DNA of 64,000 nt from Exiguobacterium sp. J17977 (GTDB taxonomy: Bacteria > Bacillota > Bacilli > Exiguobacteriales > Exiguobacteriaceae): contig NZ_JAEQBB010000009.1 of NCBI RefSeq assembly GCF_018616375.1, positions 1 through 64,000 on the forward strand. The letters are read 5' to 3'. Below, piece after piece: positions 15,344 through 24,494 of this stretch (positions within the stretch are counted from its first letter, which is position 1; each line of letters begins with the position of its first letter). Under the pieces are notes generated by a model. It did no database searches and was not told the DNA's origin. It was given only the letters and a program-made list of their open reading frames with translations. Position numbers and translations under genes: made by a program.

Positions 15344-16906
15344 ATGCTCACACAAATCATTCCACGCCATTTGGCCCCACATATTTCGCCACAGTTCTAC
15401 GACGAGTACACGCCGACCGATCATGCGGTCTGGCGCTTCGTCTTACGACTGAACTTGCATACGCTTGAAGGGAAGGCCCATCCGTTTTACATTGAAGGGT
15501 TGAAAAAGACGGGGATGGGGCCGGAGCGTCTCCCGAACGTCGAACAGATGACCGAAGAGATGCGGTCGGCCGGTTGGTCGACGGTCGCAGTCGATGGTCT
15601 CATTCCGGGCGTCGCTTTCTTTGATTTTCAAGGTAACGGGATGTTGCCGGTCGCGACCGATATCCGAAAAGTCGAGAATATTTTGTACAGTCCGGCACCG
15701 GATATCATCCATGAGGCGGCCGGCCATGCGCCGATGTTGATGGACCCTGAATTTTCACAAATCGTGAAGCGGTTCGGCCAGCTCGGGGCGAGAGCGTTCA
15801 TGAATCGAGAAGAACATGCCTCGTTTGCAGCCTTGAAACGCCTGACCGTGGTCAAGGAGAACGCGAATTCGACGGACGAGGAGATTGCGGCAGCCGAAGC
15901 GGCGGTACATGAGGCCAAAGCTCAAGTGACCGGTTTCTCGGAAGCGCAACAAGTCGCCCGCATCTTTTGGTGGACGGTCGAGTTCGGTCTCATTGGTGAC
16001 GTGGACAATCCGCTCATCTACGGCGCCGGGCTGTTGTCGTCGGTCGGCGAGAGCCGTCACTGTTTGACAGATGCCGTCACGAAGCATCCGTTCAATTTGG
16101 AGCACGCCCTCGAGACGAAACAAGACGTGACGAATATGCAACGCGAGTTGTTCGTTATCCCGGATTTTGAGGCGTTGAAGGACGCGCTCGATGAACTCGA
16201 GTCACGGATGGCGGTCAACCAGGGCGGGATTGCCTCGCTCGCGAAGGCGCTCGCATCGGGCAGTCAATCGACCGTCCGACTTGAAGACGGGACGGACCGC
16301 GTCGGTGTGATTCGCCACGTGACACGCTCTGGGGCCCATGCCCTCATCCAATGGGACGACTGTGTGAACGTCAATCACGGTCAGTTGACGAATTTGCATA
16401 ATCACGGCCTGCTCGTGCTCGATGGACCGCTTCAAGACGCGTTGGCGACAGCAGGCATCCGGTTGGATGGTCAAATCGTCAGCGAGACGACAGAGGCGTT
16501 GCACCTCGAAGACGTCGTCGTCACCATCGAAGCTCGACAAATCAAATTGGAGACACTCGAAGTGAGACAAGACACGCTCCCATCGATTTTCCCGGGCACC
16601 GAGATTGAAGAGCTCGTCATCTTGGAGAAGCCGGTCCACATCGAACGTGATGCCCGTGTGTGGACGAACGATGACCCGATGTTCAATCAGATCCGTAACA
16701 TGCGGGAACAAGGCGAGTCGATTGATGGACTCGTGCCGACGATTCTTGCGGATCATCCGGATGCCTGGCTGCTCCACATCGAATGCTTGGAGCTCGTCGA
16801 GTCCGATGCGCTTCGCCAAGCGTTGACGGAACGGTTGCACGCATTGCGTGAGACGTCAGCCTCGCGGCATGAGTTGATTGGCCGTGCGCTCGCATTGCTC
16901 AACTGA
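15344..16906 (+). CDS. phhA: Aromatic amino acid hydroxylase, long form (phenylalanine 4-monooxygenase)
   Basis: Pterin-dependent non-heme iron enzyme hydroxylating phenylalanine to tyrosine. The catalytic domain fills about residues 1-300: iron ligands His123 and His128 in IHEAAGHAP and Glu213 in WWTVEFG. The remaining 220 or so residues form a C-terminal extension seen in Bacillus long-form enzymes; its role is unknown to me. Length 520 compares with about 260-300 for proteobacterial PhhA. AAAGGAGGAAACATC precedes the ATG. A tyrosine-reading T-box upstream fits a biosynthetic role in making tyrosine. Confidence 0.93.
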   Translation: MLTQIIPRHLAPHISPQFYDEYTPTDHAVWRFVLRLNLHTLEGKAHPFYIEGLKKTGMGPERLPNVEQMTEEMRSAGWSTVAVDGLIPGVAFFDFQGNGMLPVATDIRKVENILYSPAPDIIHEAAGHAPMLMDPEFSQIVKRFGQLGARAFMNREEHASFAALKRLTVVKENANSTDEEIAAAEAAVHEAKAQVTGFSEAQQVARIFWWTVEFGLIGDVDNPLIYGAGLLSSVGESRHCLTDAVTKHPFNLEHALETKQDVTNMQRELFVIPDFEALKDALDELESRMAVNQGGIASLAKALASGSQSTVRLEDGTDRVGVIRHVTRSGAHALIQWDDCVNVNHGQLTNLHNHGLLVLDGPLQDALATAGIRLDGQIVSETTEALHLEDVVVTIEARQIKLETLEVRQDTLPSIFPGTEIEELVILEKPVHIERDARVWTNDDPMFNQIRNMREQGESIDGLVPTILADHPDAWLLHIECLELVESDALRQALTERLHALRETSASRHELIGRALALLN

Positions 16907-16909
16907 CAA

Positions 16910-16945
16910 AAATAATCCCCGCCCATCATTGGGCGGGGATTATTT
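16910..16945. terminator. Bidirectional terminator
   Basis: Perfect 16-bp stem with AT-rich base (16910-16925 with 16930-16945), between convergent phhA and the hydrolase gene. Confidence 0.85.
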
Positions 16946-16946
16946 G

Positions 16947-17936
16947 TTAACGCGTCGTTTCACGCAAGAACGTGATTAAACGGCGATACGTTGCACCGGC
17001 TGCCGGCTTATCCATCTCAAAATGGTAGTCGTGGCCGAGTGTGTGTTCGTTTCGGTCATAAAAGACGCTCGTGACGTCTGCACGACCTGACAGAATTGTC
17101 GCAAATTCTTTTGCTTGCGTCTCGAACGAACCGGTGTTGCCGTCGGTGATGAACGTCGGCACGAACGTGGCCGGGATGTTCACGAGCGGTGACGCTTCCG
17201 CGACGACCGGTAAGTCCTCCCAGTTGTACGTTCCGAAGTACGCCCAACCGATCCGTTTGAACAAGAAGCGGTTGACCGCCTTCGATGACTCGACAATGCT
17301 TCGTTTCAAGTCGTAAGGACCCGACATGAGAATCGTGCCGAGGATGGACGTTTTCGGCACTACTTGATTCACTTCGGCTGATGGCGCATAGTCGTCGTTC
17401 AATTGAATCCCGACGAACTGAGCGACGAGTTGGGCACCGTTCGAATCGCCCGCAAAAAAGACGCGGTCGAGGTCGAGGCGGAAGCGGTCGTTGTTTTCCT
17501 TGATATACGTGTAGGCTTCTTCGAGCTGCTGGAGCGGTACAGGATACGTGACGTCTGGGGCGAGGGCGTAGTTGACGCTGACGACGTTATAGCCGTTGCT
17601 CGCAATCGAGGTCGCATATTTGAAGACGTCGGCCTTGTCACCACCGACGAACGAACCGCCGTGCACCCAAAAGATGGTAGGAACGATTTGTTTGTCGCCT
17701 TCATAGCGAATCAAGTCGAACGTCCCGTTCTCATAAGCCGAATGGTAATCGATATCTTTCCGGACCGACGTTTTTTGAACGACTTCCTCAAATCCTTTGA
17801 TGGCGACTTCGTTCCCGCCGGCAAATGAGGTCTTGACGAGACGTGAGGTCGGTTTCGGGGACAAGAATACATAGGCGGCACCGGCGACAGCCGTACCGAC
17901 CAGTCCAAGTCCTGCTCGTTTCAATCCTTTATTCAT
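16947..17936 (-). CDS. Membrane-anchored alpha/beta hydrolase (HSL/BD-FAE-like)
   Basis: 329-residue esterase/lipase-like protein. An N-terminal positively charged start and hydrophobic segment (residues 8-26) look like an uncleaved anchor. The oxyanion-hole motif HGG is at 92-94, nucleophile Ser165 sits in GDSNG, and the catalytic His is probably in the NEHTLGHDYHF region near the C-terminus. Substrate unknown. Start at 17936 follows AAGGAGGAATTACG. A second protein of the same plan is at 60787 on the other strand. Confidence 0.82.
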   Translation of the reverse strand: MNKGLKRAGLGLVGTAVAGAAYVFLSPKPTSRLVKTSFAGGNEVAIKGFEEVVQKTSVRKDIDYHSAYENGTFDLIRYEGDKQIVPTIFWVHGGSFVGGDKADVFKYATSIASNGYNVVSVNYALAPDVTYPVPLQQLEEAYTYIKENNDRFRLDLDRVFFAGDSNGAQLVAQFVGIQLNDDYAPSAEVNQVVPKTSILGTILMSGPYDLKRSIVESSKAVNRFLFKRIGWAYFGTYNWEDLPVVAEASPLVNIPATFVPTFITDGNTGSFETQAKEFATILSGRADVTSVFYDRNEHTLGHDYHFEMDKPAAGATYRRLITFLRETTR

Positions 17937-17971
17937 CGTAATTCCTCCTTGGTTCAATCCAGTTTGTTCAC

Positions 17972-18793
17972 TTACCGATCGACGAGGACAGTTCCCATGA
18001 ACGTTTCAATGACATGGGCGATCCCGTCTTCGTTGTTTGATTTCGTGATGAAGTCGGCCTTGCCTTTGACCGTCGTGTTGGCATTGCCCATGGCGACACC
18101 GAGGCCGGCCCATTCGATCATCGTGAGGTCATTGTTCCCGTCACCACAAGCGATGACATGGGCCTGTTCGATGCCGACGTGTTCGGCGAGGAAGGCGAGG
18201 CTTGTCCCTTTCGTCACGCCTGCTTCCGTGAACTCAAGGAAAAACGGCTTCGATCGTGCGACCGCGAGTTTCCCTTCGAGTTCGACTTGCAGTTTCGTTT
18301 CGATTGGAGCGAGCGTGTCGCCGTCACCGAGCATGAGACACTTGACGACCGGCGTCGTGACCGCTTCTTTGAAGTCAGGGACATGGATGACCGGCATGCC
18401 CGTCAATTCACCTTCGATATCGGTATACGGGTTCGGTTGATCGGTTACGATTTCGTTACCGATGTACGTATGAATCGCGATTTCTTCCCGGACACTGATA
18501 TCATGGAGATGGGCGACCGTTTCCGGAAGCAACGTACTTGAGAAGATTTCTTCATTCGTCTCACAATTGATGATTGAGGCACCATTGAATGAGAGAATAT
18601 AGCTACCGTATTTGGCGAGCTCGAGTTCACGTGCGGCATCCCACATCGCATATGTCGGGCGACCGCTCGCGAGCACGACCTTATGTCCGCGTTCTTGTAC
18701 ATCCAGCAAGGCCGCTTTCGTTTTGGCGGAAATCGTATGGTCGCTCGTGAGGAGCGTATCGTCCATATCTAAAACAATCATCTTGTAACTCAT
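17972..18793 (-). CDS. Cof-type HAD-IIB family phosphatase
   Basis: Haloacid dehalogenase-fold phosphatase of 273 residues. Motif I is DMDDTL with Asp9 and Asp11, motif II ASGRPT near 47, motif III Lys around 200 and motif IV GDGNNDLTM. The Cof/YwpJ/YxeH group acts on sugar phosphates, FMN or pyridoxal phosphate; the substrate cannot be read here. The start at 18793 is preceded by GAAGGAGG at a rather long distance, and that site forms part of a small palindrome AAGGAGGACTCCTT, so translation may be weak. Confidence 0.88.
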   Translation of the reverse strand: MSYKMIVLDMDDTLLTSDHTISAKTKAALLDVQERGHKVVLASGRPTYAMWDAARELELAKYGSYILSFNGASIINCETNEEIFSSTLLPETVAHLHDISVREEIAIHTYIGNEIVTDQPNPYTDIEGELTGMPVIHVPDFKEAVTTPVVKCLMLGDGDTLAPIETKLQVELEGKLAVARSKPFFLEFTEAGVTKGTSLAFLAEHVGIEQAHVIACGDGNNDLTMIEWAGLGVAMGNANTTVKGKADFITKSNNEDGIAHVIETFMGTVLVDR

Positions 18794-18853
18794 AATGGTA
18801 AGGAGTCCTCCTTCAGAATCTAATGACTCCATCCTAATACGATTTGAGGTCAA

Positions 18854-18886
18854 TTGACAACCTTGTCGCAAAAACGTAACTATAAT
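18854..18886 (+). promoter_or_regulatory. Possible promoter of the two-component operon
   Basis: TTGACA at 18854-18859 with TAACTA 17 bases on, overlapping a perfect TATAAT (18881-18886) at a 21-base distance. Which -10 box is used is unclear. Confidence 0.45.
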
Positions 18887-18918
18887 GTAGAGAAGTGAAC
18901 ATCAGAAGAGGTGGATAT

Positions 18919-19611
18919 ATGAATCGGATATTAGTAGCCGAAGATGAGCATGCGATTCGCAGCTTTATCATCGTTAATTTAAAGCGGGCCGGATTTGACG
19001 TCTTCGAGGCGACGAACGGACGTGAGGCGGTCACAGCGTTCGACCGGGAACCGTTCGATGTCGTCTTGCTCGACGTCATGATGCCTGAGATGGATGGATT
19101 CGAGGCATGCGCCGCCATCCGCGACTTAGATGAGAACGTCGGCATCATCATGCTGACGGCGCGCACGCTCGAAGAAGATAAGATTGAAGGGCTCGGCAGA
19201 GGGGCGGACGATTATATCGCCAAACCGTTTAGCCCAGGTGAGCTCGTGGCCCGGATTCAAGCGCTCCTGCGCCGTGTCGAAAAAGTGAAACGGAAAGAGA
19301 AGAAACGGTTGAAGTCAGGACCGTTCGCCATCGACTTGGCCGCGAAGCAAGTGACGAAGTATGGGCAGTCCATCGATTTGACCCCGACCGAGTACGATTT
19401 GATTTGTCACCTCGTCCAAAACGAGGAAGTCGTGCTGTCACGTGACGCGCTGTTAGACGCCGTCTGGGGGATCAATTACTTTGGCGACAGAAAGACGGTC
19501 GACGTCAACATTCGTCGTCTCCGTCAAAAGATTGAAGACGACCCGAGCCACCCGGCGTACATCGAGACACTGTGGGGGCACGGCTATAAGTGGCGGAGAC
19601 ATGACGGATGA
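18919..19611 (+). CDS. OmpR/PhoB-family response regulator
   Basis: 230-residue two-component regulator with an N-terminal receiver domain (acidic pocket Glu8/Asp9, phosphoacceptor Asp52, Lys in IAKPF near 104) and a C-terminal winged helix (LTPTEYDLI and RKTVDVNIRRLRQKIE). It lies upstream of, and overlaps by four bases, a sensor kinase. The start at 18919 follows AGAGGTGGATAT. Signal and targets are unknown; nothing in the neighbourhood identifies them. Confidence 0.93.
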   Translation: MNRILVAEDEHAIRSFIIVNLKRAGFDVFEATNGREAVTAFDREPFDVVLLDVMMPEMDGFEACAAIRDLDENVGIIMLTARTLEEDKIEGLGRGADDYIAKPFSPGELVARIQALLRRVEKVKRKEKKRLKSGPFAIDLAAKQVTKYGQSIDLTPTEYDLICHLVQNEEVVLSRDALLDAVWGINYFGDRKTVDVNIRRLRQKIEDDPSHPAYIETLWGHGYKWRRHDG

Positions 19612-20987
19612 AGCAACAGCTCGTCATTCGGATTATGCTCGTCATGACGCTCGTGCTCGTCTTGCTCGTGAGCGTCCTGTCGTACGGAACGTACCGCTAT
19701 TACTATGAATATGAATCAGAGGCGCTACTCAGTCATGCGACGACGAGCGCCTATCTATACCCGCAGGCGCAAGTCGGCTTTGAGACACCGAGCGCGTTCT
19801 CGGTGCTCGTTCGGACGTTCGGTTATCCCGGTACCGATTTGACGATTGTCGACCGGACCGGTCAAATCATCAAGACGACAGGGCAGCGGGCCCAACAGGC
19901 CGCCTTTTCGACCGAACAGTTGCAAGACCTCGCCCGCGGTGAGTCCGTCGTCCAAGACTATGATGCCGATGGCAATCATTATCTATCAGTCACGAGTCCA
20001 ATCATCACGGACGGAGCGAGTGAATTCGCCATCAGCTTCACACGGCCACTCGCCGACTTGGACACGTTGATTCGTGAGATTTGGATGGCCGTCGTCATGA
20101 TTGGCGTCTTGATTTGGTTGGTCGCACTCTATGCCGTCATTCGCATCGCGGACCGGTTCGTGCGACCAATCCGTGATATCATCGAGACGGCCGATGAGAT
20201 GGCGCAAGGTGATTTCGACGTCGAAGTGTACTCGAACGAAAAGCATGAGCTCGGGGCACTGGCCCGGACGCTGACATATTTAGGCGCGAAAGTGCAACAG
20301 CACCAATCGACGCGAAACGAATTTTTGTCCAACGTGTCGCACGAACTGCGTACACCGCTTACTTCCATCAAAGGATGGACGGAGACGATTCGGGGCGGTG
20401 ACGAGAAAGTGTCGGACGAGACCGAACTCGGATTGAGCATCATCCATTCGGAGACGGAGCGGATGATTGGACTCGTCGAGCAACTGCTCGATTACACAAA
20501 AATCGAAGAGAGCCGGCTCGTCTTGTACCGCCAAGAACTCGATCTCGTGTCGCTGTTACGGAAAGTGACGATTCAATTGAAACAGTCACTCGAAGACAAA
20601 CAGATCACGCTCATCGAACGATATCCGCAAAAGTCGATCGGACTGTTCGATGAGAACCGGCTGAAGCAAGTGTTTTTAAACTTGCTCGAGAACGCCATCC
20701 GTTTCTCGCCCGAAGGTGGGACGTTGACGGTACGGTTCGTGCAATCGGAGCGTGTCGCCTTCATTTCCATCATCGACGAGGGTCCGGGTATCTCGCGTGA
20801 TCACTTGCAACGCATCACGGAAATGTTTTATCAGGCACAAGTGACGAAAGGGAGCAGTGGGCTCGGTCTCGCCATCGCCAAAGAGTTGATTGAGGCGCAT
20901 GAAGGCAAACTCGTCATCGAGAGTGAGGTCGGACAAGGGACGACAGTGACCGTCCTTTTGCCGCTCGACCCGAGTGAACTACATTAA
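19608..20987 (+). CDS. Sensor histidine kinase
   Basis: 459-residue membrane kinase: transmembrane helix about 7-27, an extracytoplasmic sensor domain about 28-155, second helix about 158-180, HAMP, HisKA with phospho-His245 in SNVSHELRTPLTS, and a HATPase domain with N box (NLLENAIRFS), GPGI and GLGLAIA boxes. The sensor domain resembles CpxA/YclK-type PAS-like folds, but its ligand is unknown. ATGA overlap with the response regulator shows translational coupling. Confidence 0.93.
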   Translation: MKQQLVIRIMLVMTLVLVLLVSVLSYGTYRYYYEYESEALLSHATTSAYLYPQAQVGFETPSAFSVLVRTFGYPGTDLTIVDRTGQIIKTTGQRAQQAAFSTEQLQDLARGESVVQDYDADGNHYLSVTSPIITDGASEFAISFTRPLADLDTLIREIWMAVVMIGVLIWLVALYAVIRIADRFVRPIRDIIETADEMAQGDFDVEVYSNEKHELGALARTLTYLGAKVQQHQSTRNEFLSNVSHELRTPLTSIKGWTETIRGGDEKVSDETELGLSIIHSETERMIGLVEQLLDYTKIEESRLVLYRQELDLVSLLRKVTIQLKQSLEDKQITLIERYPQKSIGLFDENRLKQVFLNLLENAIRFSPEGGTLTVRFVQSERVAFISIIDEGPGISRDHLQRITEMFYQAQVTKGSSGLGLAIAKELIEAHEGKLVIESEVGQGTTVTVLLPLDPSELH

Positions 20988-20994
20988 AAGGGTT

Positions 20995-21050
20995 AAACCT
21001 CCCGAATTCAGGATACATGTAATTGTATGTAGAATGAGGGAGGTTTTTTT
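20995..21050 (+). terminator. Terminator-like hairpin containing the next ribosome binding site
   Basis: Arms 20995-21003 and 21038-21046 (AAACCTCCC/GGGAGGTTT) are followed by TTTT. The 3' arm is also the GGGAGG Shine-Dalgarno of the GTG-start gene at 21051. The 34-base loop includes TAGAAT, a possible -10 box. Kinase read-through RNA would be both ended and kept untranslated. Confidence 0.6.
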
Positions 21051-21416
21051 GTGGCAACGAAATCATTGAAGCCGTTATCAGGCAGTCCGAATGCCGTTTC
21101 GACCGAAACACCGATTGGGGCGTTACGCATGGACCCGCTTCCGTATGGACAGGACCGTGCCGAGAGCATGGAGACAATCAAGATGGTGATGGGGCAATTG
21201 CCTCGGACCGAACTCGTCGAGGAGAAGGAAGACACACTGCATTACGTCGTCACGACGAAACTAATGCGTTTTAAGGATGACGTCGAATTCCGATTTGACG
21301 ATGAGACGAAACAAATTCACTTCCGATCGGCGTCACGACTCGGTCATTCTGACTTTGGCGTGAACCGGAAGCGGATGCAAGATGTAAGTGAACGATACCG
21401 GAGGTTGATGAGATGA
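21051..21416 (+). CDS. DUF1499 family protein, GTG start
   Basis: 121-residue protein with the DUF1499 pattern SPNAVST near the N-terminus and FKDDVEFRFDDE, RSASRLGHSDFGVNRKRM in the second half. Function of the family is unknown. The GTG at 21051 lies seven bases after GGGAGG. Its stop overlaps the start of the flavoprotein gene by four bases (ATGA), so the two are probably made together. Confidence 0.85.
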   Translation: MATKSLKPLSGSPNAVSTETPIGALRMDPLPYGQDRAESMETIKMVMGQLPRTELVEEKEDTLHYVVTTKLMRFKDDVEFRFDDETKQIHFRSASRLGHSDFGVNRKRMQDVSERYRRLMR

Positions 21417-22837
21417 AGGATTATCAGTTGATTGTCATCGGTGGGGGCGCGGCCGGAATGACGGTCGCGGCCGGTGCCGCGAATCTAGGGGCAAAAGTCG
21501 CCTTGGTCGAGAAGAAAAAACATCTCGGGGGTGACTGTCTTCACGTCGGGTGCATCCCGTCGAAAGCGCTAATTGCCGCCTCGAAAGAAGCGAACAGCAT
21601 GATGCAAGCCGCCCGCGTGCTCGGAGCCGAGTTTGACGGGCCAGCCCATTATCAGTCGACAAAGGCCCGTGTCGATCGCGCCCGTGCCATCATCCAAGAT
21701 CATGACGGGACAGAGCGTTTTGAAAAACTAGGAGTCGATGTCTACATCGGTGAAGCCTCGTTCCAAAGCCCATATGAACTCAAAGTCGGCGACGACTTGT
21801 TAATCGGGAAGAAATTTGTCATCGCAACCGGATCGCAACCGACCGTGCCACCGATTGACGGTTTGGATAGCGTGCCATACGTAACGAACGAGCAGGTGTT
21901 TGAAGAAGAGACGTTGCCAGAGAGCATCATCGTCATCGGGGCCGGAACGATCGGTCTCGAACTCGCCCAGTCGTTCGCTCGTCTCGGCAGCCAAGTGACC
22001 GTGCTCGAGGCACAGGATACGTTTTTACCGCGAGAAGACGAGTCGGTGAGCAAGTTGCTCCGTTCGCAGCTCGAGATGGCGATGCGTCTTAAAATCGGCA
22101 TCAACATCAATCACATCTCGGAAGTCGCGGGACGCGTTCACGTCACCGGTGAACTTGATGGCGAAACCGTCACATACGAGGCGGACAAGCTGCTCGTCGC
22201 GACGGGCCGGAAACCGAGAATCGATGAACTTCGACTCGACCGGGCCCACGTCCACGTCAAAGACGGATATGTCGACGTCACGTCGACGTACCGCACGTCA
22301 CAATCCCACATATTTGCGATTGGCGATACGATCAAGACGTTACCGTTCACGCATGCGGCTGGAGAAGAAGGCAAGGCTGTCGTGGCCAACGCTCTGTTCG
22401 GACTATGGAACAAAGTCGATTATTCGAAGATGCCATGGATTACGTTCACGGATCCAGAAGTATTCCACGTTGGCATGACCGAAGCTGAGGCACGGGAGCG
22501 CCACGGTGACGACGTCGAGGTGTTTGAAGCGAAACTGTCCGAGGTCGACCGCTTCGTCGCTGACCGTCAAGAGACAGGTTTCGTCAAAATCATCACGCGT
22601 AAGAACGGCAAAATCATCGGCGGACACGCCGTCGGGATGACGGCCGGGGATTGGATGCAAATCGTCGTCTATGCGATGCAGCGAGGCGATAAAATTGGCA
22701 AGCTATCGCGTATGATTTATCCGTACCCGTCGCGAAGCGAAGCCGTGAAAAAAGTGGCCGACCTTTACTGGCGGAAGCGCTTGTTCAACAGCCCGCTCAC
22801 AGATTTGTCTCGCAAGTATTTCGAATGGACTCGATAA
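21413..22837 (+). CDS. FAD-dependent disulfide-type oxidoreductase
   Basis: 474-residue flavoprotein of the lipoamide dehydrogenase/mercuric reductase family: FAD Rossmann motif GGGAAGMT, redox-active pair Cys42/Cys47 in GGDCLHVGCIPS, NAD(P) motif GAGTIGLELA and FAD motif IFAIGDT. The C-terminal dimer region reads YPYPSRSE where true dihydrolipoamide dehydrogenase has the catalytic His-Glu segment HAHPTLSE, and MerA's terminal cysteine pair is absent. So the disulfide centre is present but the substrate is neither lipoamide nor clearly mercury. Coupled to a DUF1499 gene. Confidence 0.85.
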   Translation: MKDYQLIVIGGGAAGMTVAAGAANLGAKVALVEKKKHLGGDCLHVGCIPSKALIAASKEANSMMQAARVLGAEFDGPAHYQSTKARVDRARAIIQDHDGTERFEKLGVDVYIGEASFQSPYELKVGDDLLIGKKFVIATGSQPTVPPIDGLDSVPYVTNEQVFEEETLPESIIVIGAGTIGLELAQSFARLGSQVTVLEAQDTFLPREDESVSKLLRSQLEMAMRLKIGININHISEVAGRVHVTGELDGETVTYEADKLLVATGRKPRIDELRLDRAHVHVKDGYVDVTSTYRTSQSHIFAIGDTIKTLPFTHAAGEEGKAVVANALFGLWNKVDYSKMPWITFTDPEVFHVGMTEAEARERHGDDVEVFEAKLSEVDRFVADRQETGFVKIITRKNGKIIGGHAVGMTAGDWMQIVVYAMQRGDKIGKLSRMIYPYPSRSEAVKKVADLYWRKRLFNSPLTDLSRKYFEWTR

Positions 22838-22840
22838 CGA

Positions 22841-22873
22841 AAAATCCCACTCTCGACAGAGTGGGATTTTCTT
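22841..22873. terminator. Bidirectional terminator
   Basis: Thirteen-base stem (22841-22853 with 22858-22870) with A/T ends, between the convergent flavoprotein and motB genes. Confidence 0.85.
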
Positions 22874-23648
22874 ATGGCAGAACAATCGTCTCGAGCATCT
22901 TCGGCGAGCCTTCTGATAAATCGACGAGTGGTTTAATCAACACTTCGACGCGGCGGTTTTTCGAGCGCCCGGCTTCGGTGTCATTCGTCGCAATCGGCTT
23001 GTACTCTCCGTAACTGGCGAGCGTGAACTGTCCGGGATTCAAGGCGTCGTTCGCCAATAGTCCGCGCATGAAGGCCGTGGCCCGGGCTGAACTAAGTTCC
23101 CAGTTCGACGGGAATCGGGCCGTATTGATTGGAATGTTATCGGTGTGACCGGATACGACAATCTCGCGATTACCGGCTTTTTCGAGAATCCCGCTAATCG
23201 ACCCGGCCACTGTTCTAGCCTCGGCGTCGAGCGTCGCTTCCCCCATGCTGAACAAGGCGCGGTCTTGAATCGTCAGGACGAGACCGCTCGAGTTGATCGT
23301 CGCCTCGATTTCTTGTTCGAGCCCGTTCTTTTTGATGTATTGGTTGACCTCTTCTTTCAACTCATCCAATTTGGCGAGCTCGTATGTCCGAGGGTTCGCC
23401 GCCGTATCCGTCTTGTTTGTACGGCTGATGTCGCTGTTCGAGGCGGTCGACGCTTGGAACACGCTCGTCCCGCCAGAGAACACTTGATTAAAAGATTGAG
23501 ACATTTTCTCGAGTTTCGTCTGGTCGATGTTACTCGAGGCGAACAAGACGATGAAGAGGGCGAGTAAGAGCGTCAATAAATCGGCGTACGGGATTAACCA
23601 ACCTTCCGGGATATGTTCTTCATGATCATGCTTCTTTTTGCGCTTCAT
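22872..23648 (-). CDS. motB: Flagellar motor stator protein MotB
   Basis: Stator subunit that anchors MotA to peptidoglycan. One N-terminal helix contains the proton-carrying Asp23 in PYADLLTLLLALF, consistent with a proton-driven rather than MotS-type sodium stator, though this is not certain. The C-terminal OmpA-like peptidoglycan-binding domain shows SGHTDN and SRAxA patterns followed by NRRVEVLI. Length 258. Its start overlaps the motA end by 23 bases; AAAGGAG lies 11 bases upstream. Confidence 0.95.
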   Translation of the reverse strand: MKRKKKHDHEEHIPEGWLIPYADLLTLLLALFIVLFASSNIDQTKLEKMSQSFNQVFSGGTSVFQASTASNSDISRTNKTDTAANPRTYELAKLDELKEEVNQYIKKNGLEQEIEATINSSGLVLTIQDRALFSMGEATLDAEARTVAGSISGILEKAGNREIVVSGHTDNIPINTARFPSNWELSSARATAFMRGLLANDALNPGQFTLASYGEYKPIATNDTEAGRSKNRRVEVLIKPLVDLSEGSPKMLETIVLP

Positions 23649-24408
23649 AGTCGGCTCGCTCCTTTGGAGACAAATACACAGACAATTTATCTTCTAACGT
23701 CTTCGGCGACTCCCCACTTTGAATTGAGAGAATCCCCTCGATCATCATTTCTTTGATGATGACCTCGCTCTTCGAATACTGCTTCAATTTATTGGCGAAC
23801 GGGAACCAGAGGACGTATCCCGTGAAAATCCCGAACAGCGTCGCGACGAACGCGGCTGAAATCGCGTGACCGAGCTTTTCGATATCAGACAAATCTTTGA
23901 GGGCCGCGATCAATCCGATAACGGCTCCGAGAACCCCGAGTGTCGGCGCATACGTGCCAGCCTGTGTGAAGATGTCAGAGTTCGCTTTGTGGCGTTGCTC
24001 CATGTTCTCGATATCGCGTGACATGACCTCAGCGATATACTCGGACGGTTGGCCGTCGATGACCATCATCATGCCTTGTTTCAAGAACGGTTCTTCGACT
24101 TGTTCGAGCGCAGTCTCAAGCGACAAGAGTCCTTCTTTACGCGCTTGTGTCGACAAGTCGACGAACTGCGTCAACAGTCCAGACTTACTTGGCAACTCTT
24201 GCTTTTTGAAGAGAATTCCGAACAACTTTGGTACGTTTTGTAGTTGTTCCTTTGAGACGGCGATACTGACCGCGGCCGCTGTCCCGACAAAAATGATGAC
24301 GAGTGCTGCCGGGTTGATGAGCGGGGCAATCCCGGCTCCTTTCAATACCATTCCTCCGACGAGGGTGAGGAACCCAAGTATGAGTCCTACTAACGTGACG
24401 ACATCCAT
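23626..24408 (-). CDS. motA: Flagellar motor stator protein MotA
   Basis: Four-helix ion-channel subunit of the flagellar stator, 260 residues. The LGVLGAVIGLIAALKDL segment (third helix and following loop) and the cytoplasmic loop with PSEYIAEVMSRDIE are typical of MotA. I start at ATG 24408, about 11 bases after AAAGGTGG. motA and motB form a two-gene operon; no other flagellar gene is in the window. Confidence 0.95.
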   Translation of the reverse strand: MDVVTLVGLILGFLTLVGGMVLKGAGIAPLINPAALVIIFVGTAAAVSIAVSKEQLQNVPKLFGILFKKQELPSKSGLLTQFVDLSTQARKEGLLSLETALEQVEEPFLKQGMMMVIDGQPSEYIAEVMSRDIENMEQRHKANSDIFTQAGTYAPTLGVLGAVIGLIAALKDLSDIEKLGHAISAAFVATLFGIFTGYVLWFPFANKLKQYSKSEVIIKEMMIEGILSIQSGESPKTLEDKLSVYLSPKERADYEAQKEA

Positions 24409-24445
24409 GTCTATGTTTTCCACCTTTCTAAAAAAATCAGGAGAC

Positions 24446-24477
24446 AAAAAAAGCGAGAGACTTAACTCGTCTCCCGC
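24446..24477 (-). terminator. Rho-independent terminator upstream of motA
   Basis: On the minus strand GCGGGAGAC pairs with GTCTCTCGC (one G-T pair), followed by seven T. It ends the small unknown gene and insulates motAB. Confidence 0.75.
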
Positions 24478-24494
24478 AAATGCGTTCCCGATGG

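Noticed and set aside
21413-22837. Dihydrolipoamide dehydrogenase or mercuric reductase
   Set aside because: The His-Glu catalytic segment of the former and the C-terminal cysteine pair of the latter are missing.
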